Below, one piece after another: positions 17,236 to 26,455 of a stretch of DNA of 64,000 bases. The position numbers and the translations under genes are program-made. The notes under the pieces were generated by a model, which was not told the DNA's origin, did no database searches, and saw only the letters and a list, made by a program, of their open reading frames with translations. The DNA comes from CAYYNP01 sp964472545 (lineage in GTDB: Bacteria > Planctomycetota > Planctomycetia > Pirellulales > Thermoguttaceae), in the NCBI GenBank assembly GCA_964472545.1, contig CAYYNP010000014.1:3488-67487 (forward strand), in the 5' to 3' direction. Each line of letters begins with the position of its first letter. The stretch's first letter is position 1.

Positions 17236-17677
17236 CGGCTAGGAATAAACCACAGAGACCACAGAACTCACGGAGAAGAAGCGAAGGAAAAGGGCGATCG
17301 GTTAAGGGGAATCGGCAGGCTGCGTTCGCCTACTTCGACTTTCTTGCTTGGGAAACGTCTTTCGCGGCCGTCTTGGCCCGCTGTTTGGAAAGTTGGGCGA
17401 ATCGCGTTGCCGGCGTGCGCACAATGCGTTTTGTCTTGCGGGGCTGGCTTCGGTTGTTGGTCATCGATTCAGGTGCTTCAGCAGGGAACGCATTGCAGCG
17501 GACAAGCGGCCGGGCACAGCCCGGCGACATGGTGCGTCGAGACGCACCCTACTCCTTGTTGCTTCGCAACCCCGACGCTTTTCCGACAAAGCGAAAGAAG
17601 TCGCAACGCCTATCGCGGAAAAGCGGCGGGGCCACCCAACCAATTCTCACCACTACCCACTGCATACTATCTACCGC
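17236..17677. other. Gene-poor spacer rich in short palindromic repeats
   Basis: About 440 bp with no convincing gene. It holds an 8-bp-stem palindrome GGTGCGTC/GACGCACC at 17531-17548 and a larger stem, CGCTTTTCCG (17576-17585) against CGGAAAAGCG (17616-17625), followed by GGCGGGGCCACCC. The latter is repeated in variant form near 59578. A minus-strand frame of about 44 Lys/Arg-rich codons (17339 to about 17464) is present but has no supporting signal. The palindromes lie downstream of the GspK-like gene and may end or protect its transcript. Confidence 0.55.
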
Positions 17678-20600
17678 CTACTCAATAAACCTCTTCACCA
17701 AAATCGCCTTCTCCACGTTGAGGTCTTCCCCGCGTTGGAAGCCGACGGGGATCGAGCGGTCGAACATGTAGAAGGCCCGATGCCGCTTGACCTCGCCGGT
17801 GTCGGCGCCAAGTTCCTGGCCCAACTGCATTCCGTCGGGGTGTTGCGGATCGACGCCGCCGGGCCACGCGGCGACCTCGAAATAGCCCACCGTGATCCAC
17901 ACCGCGTAGACGTTCGAGCGCGTGGTGGTCAGGTTGCCTAGCCGTTGCAGACCCTGGTAGCGGAAGTACGGGTTGCGGTCGGTGTCGTCGTAGGGCATGT
18001 TCGACTGGTGGGCAAACAGCGGCCGGTTGGTGCCCGGGCCACGGCGCAGCAGCGTTACGTCAATCTCGTTGGCCGGGCGCAATACGTCGGGGACCATCGA
18101 CGCCCCGCCCGCCGAGCGGAACGGCCGGGCGAATCGCGACGGCGAGAAGTTCGTGTCGTCCATTTTCAGCATCAACGAGGCAGCCGTCTCCGTGCCGGTG
18201 GTCGTCGTGCTGCCGCCGCGCCGGCTGCGAATGAACCTTTGCCAGAAGGCGGGGAGTTGCATGGTTGTAGGAGCACCGGCCATCAGCCCCGCGAAGACCT
18301 CTTGGCTGAAGATCGTGTTGAGGTTGATCTTGCCCGGCTCGCGATAACGCGAGATGCGGTTGAACGGCGGATGGAACCAGTGGTCGCCGCCTTGGCACAA
18401 TTCCGGGTTGGCGTGGACCGTGGTGCCGGTGAACCGCGAGGGGACGTGGACGAAGTCGAGGATCCGATGGAACTGCGGCGAGGTGCCCGCCCCGGCGGCC
18501 TTCGAGTCGAAGAAGTTCATCAGATGCGCAAACGGCGGACCTTCGGCGCCCGGGTTGTAGGCGTCGCGGGCTTCGCCGGGCCGAAGGATGTCGAAGTAGC
18601 GGGACCGCTCGGTCTCGTGGCGGGCCAACAGCTTCGACGACCGCAATACCGGCACCTGCAGCAACTCGTATTGGCTGATGTACGGCCGGTTGTTCCAGGT
18701 CAGCCAGGGGAACGGCCGCTGCGGCGAGCCCTTCACGAAATCACTGCCGCCGGTCGGCGGGCCGAAGTACTGGAAGTTGAGGTATCCGAGGCTGTGCCGC
18801 AATTCGGCGCTGAAGTGGTGGTTCTCCGCCCCGACGCCACCGCCACCGCCGACCGTCTTGGTCCGCGGCTCTTGCTTCCAGATATTGTTCTCCAGACCGT
18901 CGGCGGCGGAACTTTCGCCGCGTTGGCGGGAAGCGAAAGCCACCCGGCCTCCACCGCCGCCGAAATCGGGCTCCGGCTTCGAACTGGCGCCGTTGAACGC
19001 CGTCAGGTCGATCGGCATCGAGTCGATCGTGCGATAGGGGTTGGTCCGTGCATCGTAGGGTTGCGTCGGATCGGCCAGCCGCTGCAAGTGGATAATGCGG
19101 AAACCGGTGACGGTTTGGTTGCGGCCCAACAACTGCCAGGCGTCCTCGCCGCGCGCTTTGTCCAGCGGCATGTCGAGCGCGGGTTCATACTTCCCGCCGG
19201 CGCCGGCCGGCGGATAGGGATCGTCGATCGGCTCGGAAACGCTCAGCCGATGCGGCTGGTTGACGACCACGACCGCGGGTGGATGCACCTGGGCTGCCGG
19301 GGGCTGCGTGGAACTGTTGTTGTACACCATCGGCGCTCGGGAAACCAACTCGATCCGCCGCGTGCTGTTGTCGCCCGATTGGGCGCCGTTGCGCAGCCCG
19401 ATGTACGTCGTCGGGTCGCCGGTGGCCGAGCCCGGCCCGATCACGGCGTAACGTCCGGCCGGCACTATGCCTGCTTGCCCGGACGCAAAGTAGTTCTGTT
19501 CGGCGTCTGTAGGCAACTGACCTCCGCCTTGCGGAACAAAATAGACGGCCCTCTCGATCCGCGGCCGCTTGGTGGGGTCCGGATCGTCGGGATCGAGTAG
19601 TTCCTCCGGGTCGCGACCCGCAGGCTGTGAGCTGTCGTTCTCGTCGACGATCGCCATCCGCCATACGGGCGAGCCGCCTTGGGCCTGGCCGAGAAAGACG
19701 CCGCCGAGGTACGAACCGCCGCCAAACTCGAACTCGCCGGCCGGGGCGTCCAGCGGCGACCACGGGTTGTAAAGCTCGACGAACAGCGAGCCCTTCGGCC
19801 GACGGACCGAGTCGAAGTCACGCTGCTGGTCGCCTTCCTCTTCTTCCTTCGGATAGTCGTCCGGGTTGTCGGGATCGGCCGGTTCGGCGGGCGGCTCGCA
19901 ATAGCCGCCGATCTCTTCGTCGTCGGTCTGTCGGTCGTGGAAGGCCAGCGTCTCGCTGATCACCAGTTGCGGCCGCTCGCAACCCCACACGCGCCGCGCC
20001 GAACTACCGGAAACCGACCAGCCGTCGAACGGGTTCGGGTCGTAGTCGAAACGGGTCATGATCGAGTCGCGGTCGCGGAAGTCGACCACGTTGACCGCCC
20101 ATTGCGCCACGTAGCGGGCGACCTCCTCATCGGAACCGAGTTGCGCCACCAAGTAATTCCGGTCCGCCAGCAGCATCACCAGCACGTAGAGATACCGGGC
20201 CTGCATCTGGCCGGGCGTGTAGGGGCCGCTGCCGGGGGTGCCCGTGTTGAGATGGTCGAAGGCGACCTGGGCCGTGGTCTGCGGGCTGTTGTAGACCGTG
20301 AGCATTTCGCCGCCGGCGTAAAACTCGGCCGGCTCATCGACGATGCCGTTGCCGTTGTCGTCGAGGCCGTTGCCCAGCGGGCGGTTGAGATTCAGCTTCC
20401 GTCCGGCGAGCATCTCCGGCGGCAGGAGTTGCCGCCAAATGGCCGGGTCGGGCGTGCGGGTACGCAACAGGTCGGTCAGATGATAGGCCCGCCGCGGAAC
20501 GCGGTCTGCCTGGCCGTCGACCGTGAGCCGGGCGCTGATATCCGACGGCAACGCCAGCCCCGGGCAGGGCAGGTCCCAGCTCTCGCTGGTCAGCGCGTGG

Positions 20601-22558
20601 CGCGCGTGGTGAAGCGTGCCTTCGCCCAGCGCGGTCAGCCGCACGGGCAGTTGGGTCGAATCGACGTCGAACGGCCGCAACACCCGCTCCAATTCGGCCG
20701 GGCTGAAGGGGCTGTCGAGTTGTCCCAGGCTGCTGCCGCCGCGGGCCCGATCGATCGACAGGTCCAACTCGTAGGGATCGTCGGTGAACGAGTTGATCCA
20801 CTCGGCCCCCATCAGCGCCTGGGGGTTGTCCATCGACAGGTAAAGCGGCCGGCCGCCCATGTCGAGCCCGATCGCGCCCAGCCCGTCCAGGCCGTAGGGC
20901 GTGCCGTAGGAGTTCTGTATCGACGAGAACGACGACCAATAGGTGCCGCCGTCGCCGCTGGGGTCGTTGCGGTACTCGAATTCGTCGTTCCAACTCAGCC
21001 GGTCGTCGAAGCCGGGCAGTCCCGGCCGCGGCGGCGTCTGGCCGTTGGAACCGTAACGCCCGAACATGTTGCCCATCACGGTGGGGCCGAAGCCGAGCAG
21101 CTTCGAGTAGATTCCCGCGGCCCGGGACGTGTCGTTGCCCGCGACTCTGGTCAACAACGGCCAGAGGTTGATCTCCGGCGGTCCGTAGCCTTGGCCGCGC
21201 GGCAGCATGGCCGAATCGGTCCCGCCGGCAAAGGCGAATCCGGGCAGCGGGGCCTCGACCTGAGTCGAAACGCCCTGGTAGAACTGCGACGTGGTTTGGG
21301 CCAGGGTGCCGTGGGCGTTGACGTTCAGCCGGCCGTCCATGTCGACGCAGAGGAACGAGACCAGCGGCTTGAACTGCCGGCCGTCGGCGGTCGAGCGGAT
21401 CGGTAAGCCGACGTCGACCCAGATGCCGTCCATGAAGCCGTCGCCGTCGTTGTCGACGTCCCAGTCGTATTGGCCGAAGCTGATGCCGTCCCAAGCCGGA
21501 TTGAACACGCCCGCGGCCCCCGGGTTGCTCCCGGTGAAGTTCGGGTGGTTGAACTCATCTTGCACGGGCCGCAACATGATCTGGCTCATCAACCCCTGCG
21601 GCATCCCGCCGCCACCTGCGCCCGACTGGTTCATCCAGTGCCGCACCAGCGACGGCCGGTGGAACGAGGGGATCGTGGCCACGCGGGCGATCTGGCCGGT
21701 GGTGGGGTTGCGGATGGGAATCTGGGCGGCCAGGAACATGTTCTGGAAGTCGACCGCGTCGTAGTCCTCATTGGCCCCGCCGAGCAACCCCGGCGGCAAC
21801 ACGTCGGGCGTGCCCACGAGCCCTTGCCAGCCGGGCAACAGCGCCACCGGTGTGTTGCCCTGCGCCGCCCCCGGGACCGAGAGATTCGTGCGTCCGGTGG
21901 ACGGATCGAACCCCGCGCCGGTGCCGGCGAACGGCACGCCGTTGATCACGTAGAGGTTGCCTTGATGGGGCAGGCCCGTTTGCAGATCGGCCATCGTGGC
22001 CATCGGCGAGCCTTCCTTGAAGACGAACGCCTGGCAGCCACCTGCGGAACTGAGGCCCACGATCAGCGTGCTCTGGCCGCGGAAGGGGCCGTCGAGCATC
22101 GTCATCACGCAGCCCACGCGGTCCGACGGGTTGACGTCGCCGGTGATCATGAACTCGAAGAGCTGGCCGCCGCAGATCTGTTGCACGGCGGACATCTGGC
22201 CCACTTCGCGCGGCTTGTGACCGTAGATGTCTTCCAGCAGGCTGTGTACACCGACCGGGCTGTAGGAGCCGCGGAGGATGACCAGGGCCGCCTGGTGCAG
22301 GTCTTTGTCGGGCCATTCGGGGTATTGCTCGATGCGTTGGATCACCTTCGAGCTGCGCTCGGCGTGGCCGCTGAGCACCACGAACGCCACGGCCACCAGC
22401 CCGAACATGGCCAATAGCCCCATGATCACCAGCAACAGCACGCCGCGGCGCGAACGCCCGCGGCGGAGGCGCGCGCGGCGGATCCGCTGGGCGCGATCGG
22501 TGTGGCATCGGCCGGAGTGATAGTGGCTAAAATCGGATCGGTTGCGATGGGCTCTCAT
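17678..22558 (-). CDS. Giant GspK-like minor pseudopilin
   Basis: A 1,626-residue protein with a basic leader and a type IV pilin-like N-terminal helix: SRRG, then VLLLVIMGLLAMFGLVAVAF. As in GspK there is no Glu at mature position 5. Ordinary GspK is about 320 residues. The body is rich in turns and carries two Asp/Asn/Gly loops resembling calcium sites, DVDNDGDGFMDG near residue 365 and DDNGNGIVDEP near 730, plus an acidic PDDYPKEEEEGDQQ stretch. GspK would cap the pseudopilus tip in type II secretion. The start has AAGGAACGG upstream. It is the last gene of the cluster, 43 bp after the PilV/GspI-like gene. Whether the extra mass is a surface-exposed adhesin-like or substrate-binding region cannot be told from sequence. 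Confidence 0.78.
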   Translation of the reverse strand: MRAHRNRSDFSHYHSGRCHTDRAQRIRRARLRRGRSRRGVLLLVIMGLLAMFGLVAVAFVVLSGHAERSSKVIQRIEQYPEWPDKDLHQAALVILRGSYSPVGVHSLLEDIYGHKPREVGQMSAVQQICGGQLFEFMITGDVNPSDRVGCVMTMLDGPFRGQSTLIVGLSSAGGCQAFVFKEGSPMATMADLQTGLPHQGNLYVINGVPFAGTGAGFDPSTGRTNLSVPGAAQGNTPVALLPGWQGLVGTPDVLPPGLLGGANEDYDAVDFQNMFLAAQIPIRNPTTGQIARVATIPSFHRPSLVRHWMNQSGAGGGGMPQGLMSQIMLRPVQDEFNHPNFTGSNPGAAGVFNPAWDGISFGQYDWDVDNDGDGFMDGIWVDVGLPIRSTADGRQFKPLVSFLCVDMDGRLNVNAHGTLAQTTSQFYQGVSTQVEAPLPGFAFAGGTDSAMLPRGQGYGPPEINLWPLLTRVAGNDTSRAAGIYSKLLGFGPTVMGNMFGRYGSNGQTPPRPGLPGFDDRLSWNDEFEYRNDPSGDGGTYWSSFSSIQNSYGTPYGLDGLGAIGLDMGGRPLYLSMDNPQALMGAEWINSFTDDPYELDLSIDRARGGSSLGQLDSPFSPAELERVLRPFDVDSTQLPVRLTALGEGTLHHARHALTSESWDLPCPGLALPSDISARLTVDGQADRVPRRAYHLTDLLRTRTPDPAIWRQLLPPEMLAGRKLNLNRPLGNGLDDNGNGIVDEPAEFYAGGEMLTVYNSPQTTAQVAFDHLNTGTPGSGPYTPGQMQARYLYVLVMLLADRNYLVAQLGSDEEVARYVAQWAVNVVDFRDRDSIMTRFDYDPNPFDGWSVSGSSARRVWGCERPQLVISETLAFHDRQTDDEEIGGYCEPPAEPADPDNPDDYPKEEEEGDQQRDFDSVRRPKGSLFVELYNPWSPLDAPAGEFEFGGGSYLGGVFLGQAQGGSPVWRMAIVDENDSSQPAGRDPEELLDPDDPDPTKRPRIERAVYFVPQGGGQLPTDAEQNYFASGQAGIVPAGRYAVIGPGSATGDPTTYIGLRNGAQSGDNSTRRIELVSRAPMVYNNSSTQPPAAQVHPPAVVVVNQPHRLSVSEPIDDPYPPAGAGGKYEPALDMPLDKARGEDAWQLLGRNQTVTGFRIIHLQRLADPTQPYDARTNPYRTIDSMPIDLTAFNGASSKPEPDFGGGGGRVAFASRQRGESSAADGLENNIWKQEPRTKTVGGGGGVGAENHHFSAELRHSLGYLNFQYFGPPTGGSDFVKGSPQRPFPWLTWNNRPYISQYELLQVPVLRSSKLLARHETERSRYFDILRPGEARDAYNPGAEGPPFAHLMNFFDSKAAGAGTSPQFHRILDFVHVPSRFTGTTVHANPELCQGGDHWFHPPFNRISRYREPGKINLNTIFSQEVFAGLMAGAPTTMQLPAFWQRFIRSRRGGSTTTTGTETAASLMLKMDDTNFSPSRFARPFRSAGGASMVPDVLRPANEIDVTLLRRGPGTNRPLFAHQSNMPYDDTDRNPYFRYQGLQRLGNLTTTRSNVYAVWITVGYFEVAAWPGGVDPQHPDGMQLGQELGADTGEVKRHRAFYMFDRSIPVGFQRGEDLNVEKAILVKRFIE

Positions 22559-22601
22559 GTCCGTTCCTTCACTGCAAAACGTCGGTTTGCCCTAAGCCCG
22601 C

Positions 22602-23687
22602 TTAGCGCAGCAGGTCGCGGTCGACCTCGATCGTCGTGGTGTAGACGCCCAACACCCGCTTCAGCACCACCACGTCGGCGTTTGGCGAGGTCCAGTCGGG
22701 CCCCACGAGCGTCAGGTGCATGGTGGGGCTGGCGCCCGCGCTGGCTACGCGGTACCACTTCGCCTGATCTGAATTGGACAACATGATCCATTCGTCCTCG
22801 CGGATCTCGACCGGACTGCTGAGGATCACGCTGCCGCCGCCGTAGCCGCCGGTAAGGAACCGGTCGACGGACGTGTTCTGTACTACCTTGCGTTGCACGC
22901 CCGGATCGGTAATCCGATCGTGGCAGACCACCACCGAGACGGTGAACATCCGCCGCTCGGGCCACGGCAAAGGAGGCACTCGATTTGCTTCCGCCGGCGA
23001 GGAATTCACCGTAAGGAACCAGGAATAGTCGCCGATCGATTCGACCACGCGTTCGGTGATGTCGTCAGACGTACCCGCCGGATAAGGGCGGTATTGGCTG
23101 TCGGGGATCTCGAAGTTCAGATCGTCCTGGCAGCGAAAGATGGCGTCGGCGATGTCGTAGTTGAAGACGTTGCCGGTGGCCGGGTTGATCAACGAGATCC
23201 GCGGCAGGCCGCCGAAGTTGGTCGTCAATCCGTCGGCGACCCCCAGCGGATCGATCACGAAGGCGTTGCGGCCCGGCACGTCCGACCAGGTGTTCGGGTC
23301 GAGCATCCGGCGCACCCGGACTTCGCGCAGCGCCGCCCGGCCACAGGCTCCCGAACGATCGGCCCGGGCCGTCTCGACCACGGTGAACTTACCCACCGGT
23401 ATCAGCGACACCAACCCCAGCAGCCCGAACGTCATCACGAAGATCGAGATCAACACTTCCATCAGGCTCACGCCGCGGCGCGCGTATAGTAGGCATCTCG
23501 CTCCGCGAGATGTCATAGATTGTAGGCATCTCGCTGGGCGAGATGTCACAGATTGTAGGCATCTCGCTGGGCGAGATGTCACAGCCGTCGGCGATTGTAG
23601 GCATCTCGCTGGGCGAGATGTCATGACGTCTCGCGGAGCGAGACGACTACTATTCTTGTGCCGACGATGCCTGGTCTGGGAACGCAT
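22602..23687 (-). CDS. PilV/GspI-like prepilin with a repeat-bearing long leader
   Basis: A 361-residue prepilin. The class III cleavage context is ARRG, then VSLMEVLISIFVMTFGLLGL with Glu at +5, as expected for GspI/PilV-type minor pilins. Unusually, about 70 residues precede the cleavage site. The translational start is well marked: GGGAGGACGGTAAC lies just before GTG-ATG, and the stop of the upstream gene overlaps this site, so the long leader is real unless translation starts again internally. The leader is built of repeated TSRPARCLQS units coded by a palindromic DNA repeat. An internal ATG inside the last repeat would give a normal 15-residue leader, but no ribosome binding site precedes it. 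It belongs to the pseudopilin run between the GspH-like and GspK-like genes. Confidence 0.8.
   Translation of the reverse strand: MRSQTRHRRHKNSSRLAPRDVMTSRPARCLQSPTAVTSRPARCLQSVTSRPARCLQSMTSRGARCLLYARRGVSLMEVLISIFVMTFGLLGLVSLIPVGKFTVVETARADRSGACGRAALREVRVRRMLDPNTWSDVPGRNAFVIDPLGVADGLTTNFGGLPRISLINPATGNVFNYDIADAIFRCQDDLNFEIPDSQYRPYPAGTSDDITERVVESIGDYSWFLTVNSSPAEANRVPPLPWPERRMFTVSVVVCHDRITDPGVQRKVVQNTSVDRFLTGGYGGGSVILSSPVEIREDEWIMLSNSDQAKWYRVASAGASPTMHLTLVGPDWTSPNADVVVLKRVLGVYTTTIEVDRDLLR
23489..23647. repeat. Tandem palindromic repeat array inside a prepilin leader
   Basis: Four copies of a 27-bp palindromic element start at 23489, 23522, 23555 and 23597; each has the stem GCATCTCGC / GCGAGATGTC and a three-base loop (TCC in the first, TGG in the others). 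A fifth, degenerate member, GACGTCTCGC GGA GCGAGACGAC, spans 23625-23647. Spacings are 33, 33 and 42 bp, all multiples of three, and the array is read through as part of the PilV/GspI-like leader. A related single palindrome is at 46728-46746. Confidence 0.93.
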
Positions 23688-23691
23688 CACG

Positions 23692-24660
23692 TTACCGTCC
23701 TCCCATGCTTTGGGCCTCGCGGGCGAATTGCCGGGCCTCGTCGACGTCGCGGGGGAATCCCTCGTCGTTGTTGTAATCGACGGCCATCTTGTTGGTGGTC
23801 ACCAGGCCGCTGCGGGGATTGAGCGTCACCCAGAGACTGTTCATGTCCTGGTAGTTCTCTATGTCCTCTTGTGCCATCTTTCCGACGAGCAGGAAGATCG
23901 GGTCCAACCCCGGGTGAATCTCGCCGCCGTGGTAGACCCGCTGCAACGCCCCGTTGGACGAGAAGATGAAGTAGATGTCGCCCGACTCCTCGCCGAGGAA
24001 GTGGTCGTCGGTGCCCGAATACTGCAAGTCGATCACCGCGGAGGCGGGCAACTGCAACGGGTTGGCAAACGACTTGACCGGCTGGCGAAGCACCTCATAG
24101 GGCACGGGGGCCGACGGCATACCTTCCGGCCACGGCAGCATCTGTCCCTGGCGGACGTCGAGCGTCGCCGCCAACGAGCCGCCACCGGCGTTGGTGACCA
24201 GGTAGAGCGGCCCCTGGTGGTTGAATCGGATCAGGTCGCCGGGCTGGACCATCATGGGGTCGAAGCCGTCGTCCATGTTCACGCTTACCGTGGCCAGCTT
24301 CCCGTTATTGCCGGCAAGCTGCACGACCGCCCGGGAACTCATCGTGTCGCCGGCGTAGGGCGGCGGGACCTCGACCTGCTCGAGCAGCGTACACCGCAAC
24401 GGCTCGCCCTCCATCCGCCGCAACACCACGCCACACGGCCGGCCCGTCTCCAACGCCACGCTGCGGGCCGAACTGAGGTAGACGTTGATCGCCCGGGCGG
24501 TCTCGCGGGTGCGGCGGCCGTCCATCATCGGCGCGATCGACGGCAGCGCCACGCCCAGCAGGAGCATCAGGATGCCGATCACCACCAGCAGTTCCATCAG
24601 CGTCACGCCGCGGCCAGACACCGTCCGGCGCGGCCGCCGTTGTCGCCTGTGCTCAACCAT
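23692..24660 (-). CDS. GspH-like prepilin
   Basis: A 322-residue prepilin with a short basic leader, cleavage context SGRG then VTLMELLVVIGILMLLLGVALP, with Glu at +5. The following region (TRETARAINVYLSSARSVALETGRP) is the pattern of GspH/FimT pseudopilins, where a helix leads into a beta-sandwich. Length is about twice the usual 150-200 residues. The ATG at 24660 was preferred because GTGAGGTCCGAT provides a ribosome binding site; a GTG four codons earlier is the alternative. Its stop codon overlaps the Shine-Dalgarno/start region of the next prepilin gene (TAACGTGATG), so the two are translationally coupled. Confidence 0.82.
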   Translation of the reverse strand: MVEHRRQRRPRRTVSGRGVTLMELLVVIGILMLLLGVALPSIAPMMDGRRTRETARAINVYLSSARSVALETGRPCGVVLRRMEGEPLRCTLLEQVEVPPPYAGDTMSSRAVVQLAGNNGKLATVSVNMDDGFDPMMVQPGDLIRFNHQGPLYLVTNAGGGSLAATLDVRQGQMLPWPEGMPSAPVPYEVLRQPVKSFANPLQLPASAVIDLQYSGTDDHFLGEESGDIYFIFSSNGALQRVYHGGEIHPGLDPIFLLVGKMAQEDIENYQDMNSLWVTLNPRSGLVTTNKMAVDYNNDEGFPRDVDEARQFAREAQSMGGR

Positions 24661-24730
24661 ATCGGACCTCACCGTCTTGGCCCCGTGAAGGCAAATCCCC
24701 AGTTATGAGTCCCCTGCCGCGAATCCACCC

Positions 24731-25618
24731 TCACCGGGCTTCGATGTAATGATTGTGGATGTTGTCGTACCATCCCGCGCCGTTGTTGTCGTGGTCCATC
24801 CCCTGGCCGATCTGCTGGTCGGCGTACGGGTCGCCGTCGTAGCGGTGGTTCGGGGCGTGGTAGATGTCGTACTCCTGGTCCGTGCCGGCCGAGTAGATCA
24901 GCGGCACCAGGTGATAGGCCCCCGGGTCGGCACCGCGGGTGTCGAAGGCGTCGTGGTGCGTTTCATAATTGTCGACCTGGACGTCCGACAGTTCGCTGAA
25001 GCCGGGTGCCCAGCGGAGAAAGCGGATCGGCTTGCCCCAGCCGTCGAGAAACTCCATCAACCCGTCGCCGTCGGTGTCGCCGATGTCGCTCTCGTTGAAG
25101 CTCGCCCGGCCGTCGGCGCTGCCGGTGCTGACGATCAGGTAGAGGCACTCGGCCGACGCGTTCGTCTCTACGGCCGAGGAGCCGGAGCCGGATTGGGTCA
25201 TCGCGTCGTTGAAGGCTTCCTCATACAGAACATGCAGCGCCGGCCTGGTGGGCACCGCCTCCGGACCCCGAGTCACGTCCGACCAACGGTCGGGCATCTC
25301 CATCCGCATCAAATCCCGCCGGGCGTCCAACAACGCCCTGGCGATGGCGTCGCGCCGGGCGCCCGGTCGCAGCGGCAGCCGTACGCGCCGCGTGCGATAC
25401 GATTCGTATTTGGCGGTGATGATGCCGTCGAGCTTGGCGATCATCGCCTTGGTTTTTTTGGTTCGCGCGGCCTCTTGCGCCATCGACCAGCCGCCGAACG
25501 ACAGCGCCACGATGATCGCGATAATCGCCACGACCATCAGTAGTTCGATCAGCGTGAAGGCGGCCCGCCGCGAACGATGGGGCCGTCTCGGTCGGCGTGT
25601 GTATCGAGCTTTGCACAT
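24731..25618 (-). CDS. Prepilin, GspG-like
   Basis: A 295-residue prepilin. The N-terminal helix FTLIELLMVVAIIAIIVALS is canonical with Glu at +5, but the residue before the cleavage point is Ala (HRSRRAA) rather than the almost invariant Gly. The C-terminal part carries an Asp/Gly loop, DTDGDGLMEFLDGWGKPIRF, which resembles the calcium site near the C terminus of the major pseudopilin GspG, and this is the reason for the tentative GspG label. GspG itself is about 140 residues, so the assignment to a specific subunit is weak. The start is 2 bp after the stop of the preceding prepilin gene, indicating coupled translation in the operon. Confidence 0.8.
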   Translation of the reverse strand: MCKARYTRRPRRPHRSRRAAFTLIELLMVVAIIAIIVALSFGGWSMAQEAARTKKTKAMIAKLDGIITAKYESYRTRRVRLPLRPGARRDAIARALLDARRDLMRMEMPDRWSDVTRGPEAVPTRPALHVLYEEAFNDAMTQSGSGSSAVETNASAECLYLIVSTGSADGRASFNESDIGDTDGDGLMEFLDGWGKPIRFLRWAPGFSELSDVQVDNYETHHDAFDTRGADPGAYHLVPLIYSAGTDQEYDIYHAPNHRYDGDPYADQQIGQGMDHDNNGAGWYDNIHNHYIEAR

Positions 25619-25620
25619 GG

Positions 25621-26403
25621 TTAAGGCATCGCGTCTTCGAGTTTTCCGGCCGCGAAATTAGTGATATTGTCGAACGTCGCCTCGTCGTAGTCCTCGCCGT
25701 TGGGGTATTTCTGCCCGGAACCGAAGATGCCGTCGAGGCCCGCGCAGATGATCTGGAACTTGTTCGGCTCGACCCAATCGTCCGTTTCCACGTTGACGAA
25801 GGGCCGGACGTTGCCTCCGTCGCCGGCGTTGTAGCTCTGGTTGTTGTGGTAGCCGCCTCGGACGGAACGGAAGTAGACGTACGGAGCCAAGGACGTTTCG
25901 TCGCCCGTCTTGGGCAGATAGACCACGGCGCCGTTGCCGTCGGAGCGGAGCCGCCGCTGGTCGAACTCGAACAACAGGGGGGTCCGGCTGCCGCCGCGGG
26001 CGAACGGATTGCGCGGATTCGCGCTGAAGCCGGTCAGTTGGCCGTTGGCGTCGGGAATGCCGCCGAGGAAGAAGACGATCGCCGAGGCGGGGCTCTGCGC
26101 GTTGATATTCGGAATGTCGTTTAGGCTGCCGCGCCAGCGAGGGAACCGATTCTTCAAGTGAACGTAGACCGCGTCCTCGTCGTGGAAGTCGGGCATCGGC
26201 CCGTACTCGGCCTCGTAGCTGTTGATCGCCTCGGCCATCCCATTCACCTCGAACACAATGGCCGCAATCCGGGCCCTGGTCCGCGCCGCGATCACGGCGG
26301 CCGTGATCAGACTGGCGAGGATCCCGATGATCACGATCACCGTGAGCATTTCGACCAGCGTGAAGGCCGCGCGGGCCCGCCTCCTCTTGGACTTCCCACC
26401 CAT
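25621..26403 (-). CDS. Prepilin with Ala before the cleavage site
   Basis: A 260-residue prepilin, first of the pseudopilin run after gspF. The leader is strongly basic (MGGKSKRRRARAA) and is followed by FTLVEMLTVIVIIGILASLI, with Glu at +5; the residue before Phe is Ala, not Gly. The remainder (FEVNGMAEAINSYEAEYGPM) fits the helix-to-globular transition of GspG-type pilins. The ATG at 26403 was chosen because GGAGGAATTGTG places a strong ribosome binding site 7 bp upstream; the GTG directly before it would be too close. There is no recognisable processing enzyme next to it. The exact subunit type is uncertain. Confidence 0.8.
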   Translation of the reverse strand: MGGKSKRRRARAAFTLVEMLTVIVIIGILASLITAAVIAARTRARIAAIVFEVNGMAEAINSYEAEYGPMPDFHDEDAVYVHLKNRFPRWRGSLNDIPNINAQSPASAIVFFLGGIPDANGQLTGFSANPRNPFARGGSRTPLLFEFDQRRLRSDGNGAVVYLPKTGDETSLAPYVYFRSVRGGYHNNQSYNAGDGGNVRPFVNVETDDWVEPNKFQIICAGLDGIFGSGQKYPNGEDYDEATFDNITNFAAGKLEDAMP

Positions 26404-26455
26404 CACAATTCCTCCCGGCAGCCTGGCTGCCTAGTTCGTTTCCTCTTTCATTCGC

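Noticed and set aside
17339..17464. Small basic protein (about 44 residues, Lys/Arg-rich) on the minus strand
   Set aside because: No ribosome binding site, lies in repeat-rich intergenic DNA; too little evidence to call a gene.
19679..21406. Long plus-strand frame opposite the giant GspK-like gene
   Set aside because: Composition is that of an antisense frame and there is no ribosome binding site or domain; the minus-strand gene has a pilin-type N terminus and operon context.
23489..23623. CRISPR array
   Set aside because: The repeated units are near contiguous palindromes with spacings of 33 and 42 bp; the 6-15 bp between copies is not unique spacer sequence of CRISPR size, and there are no cas genes.
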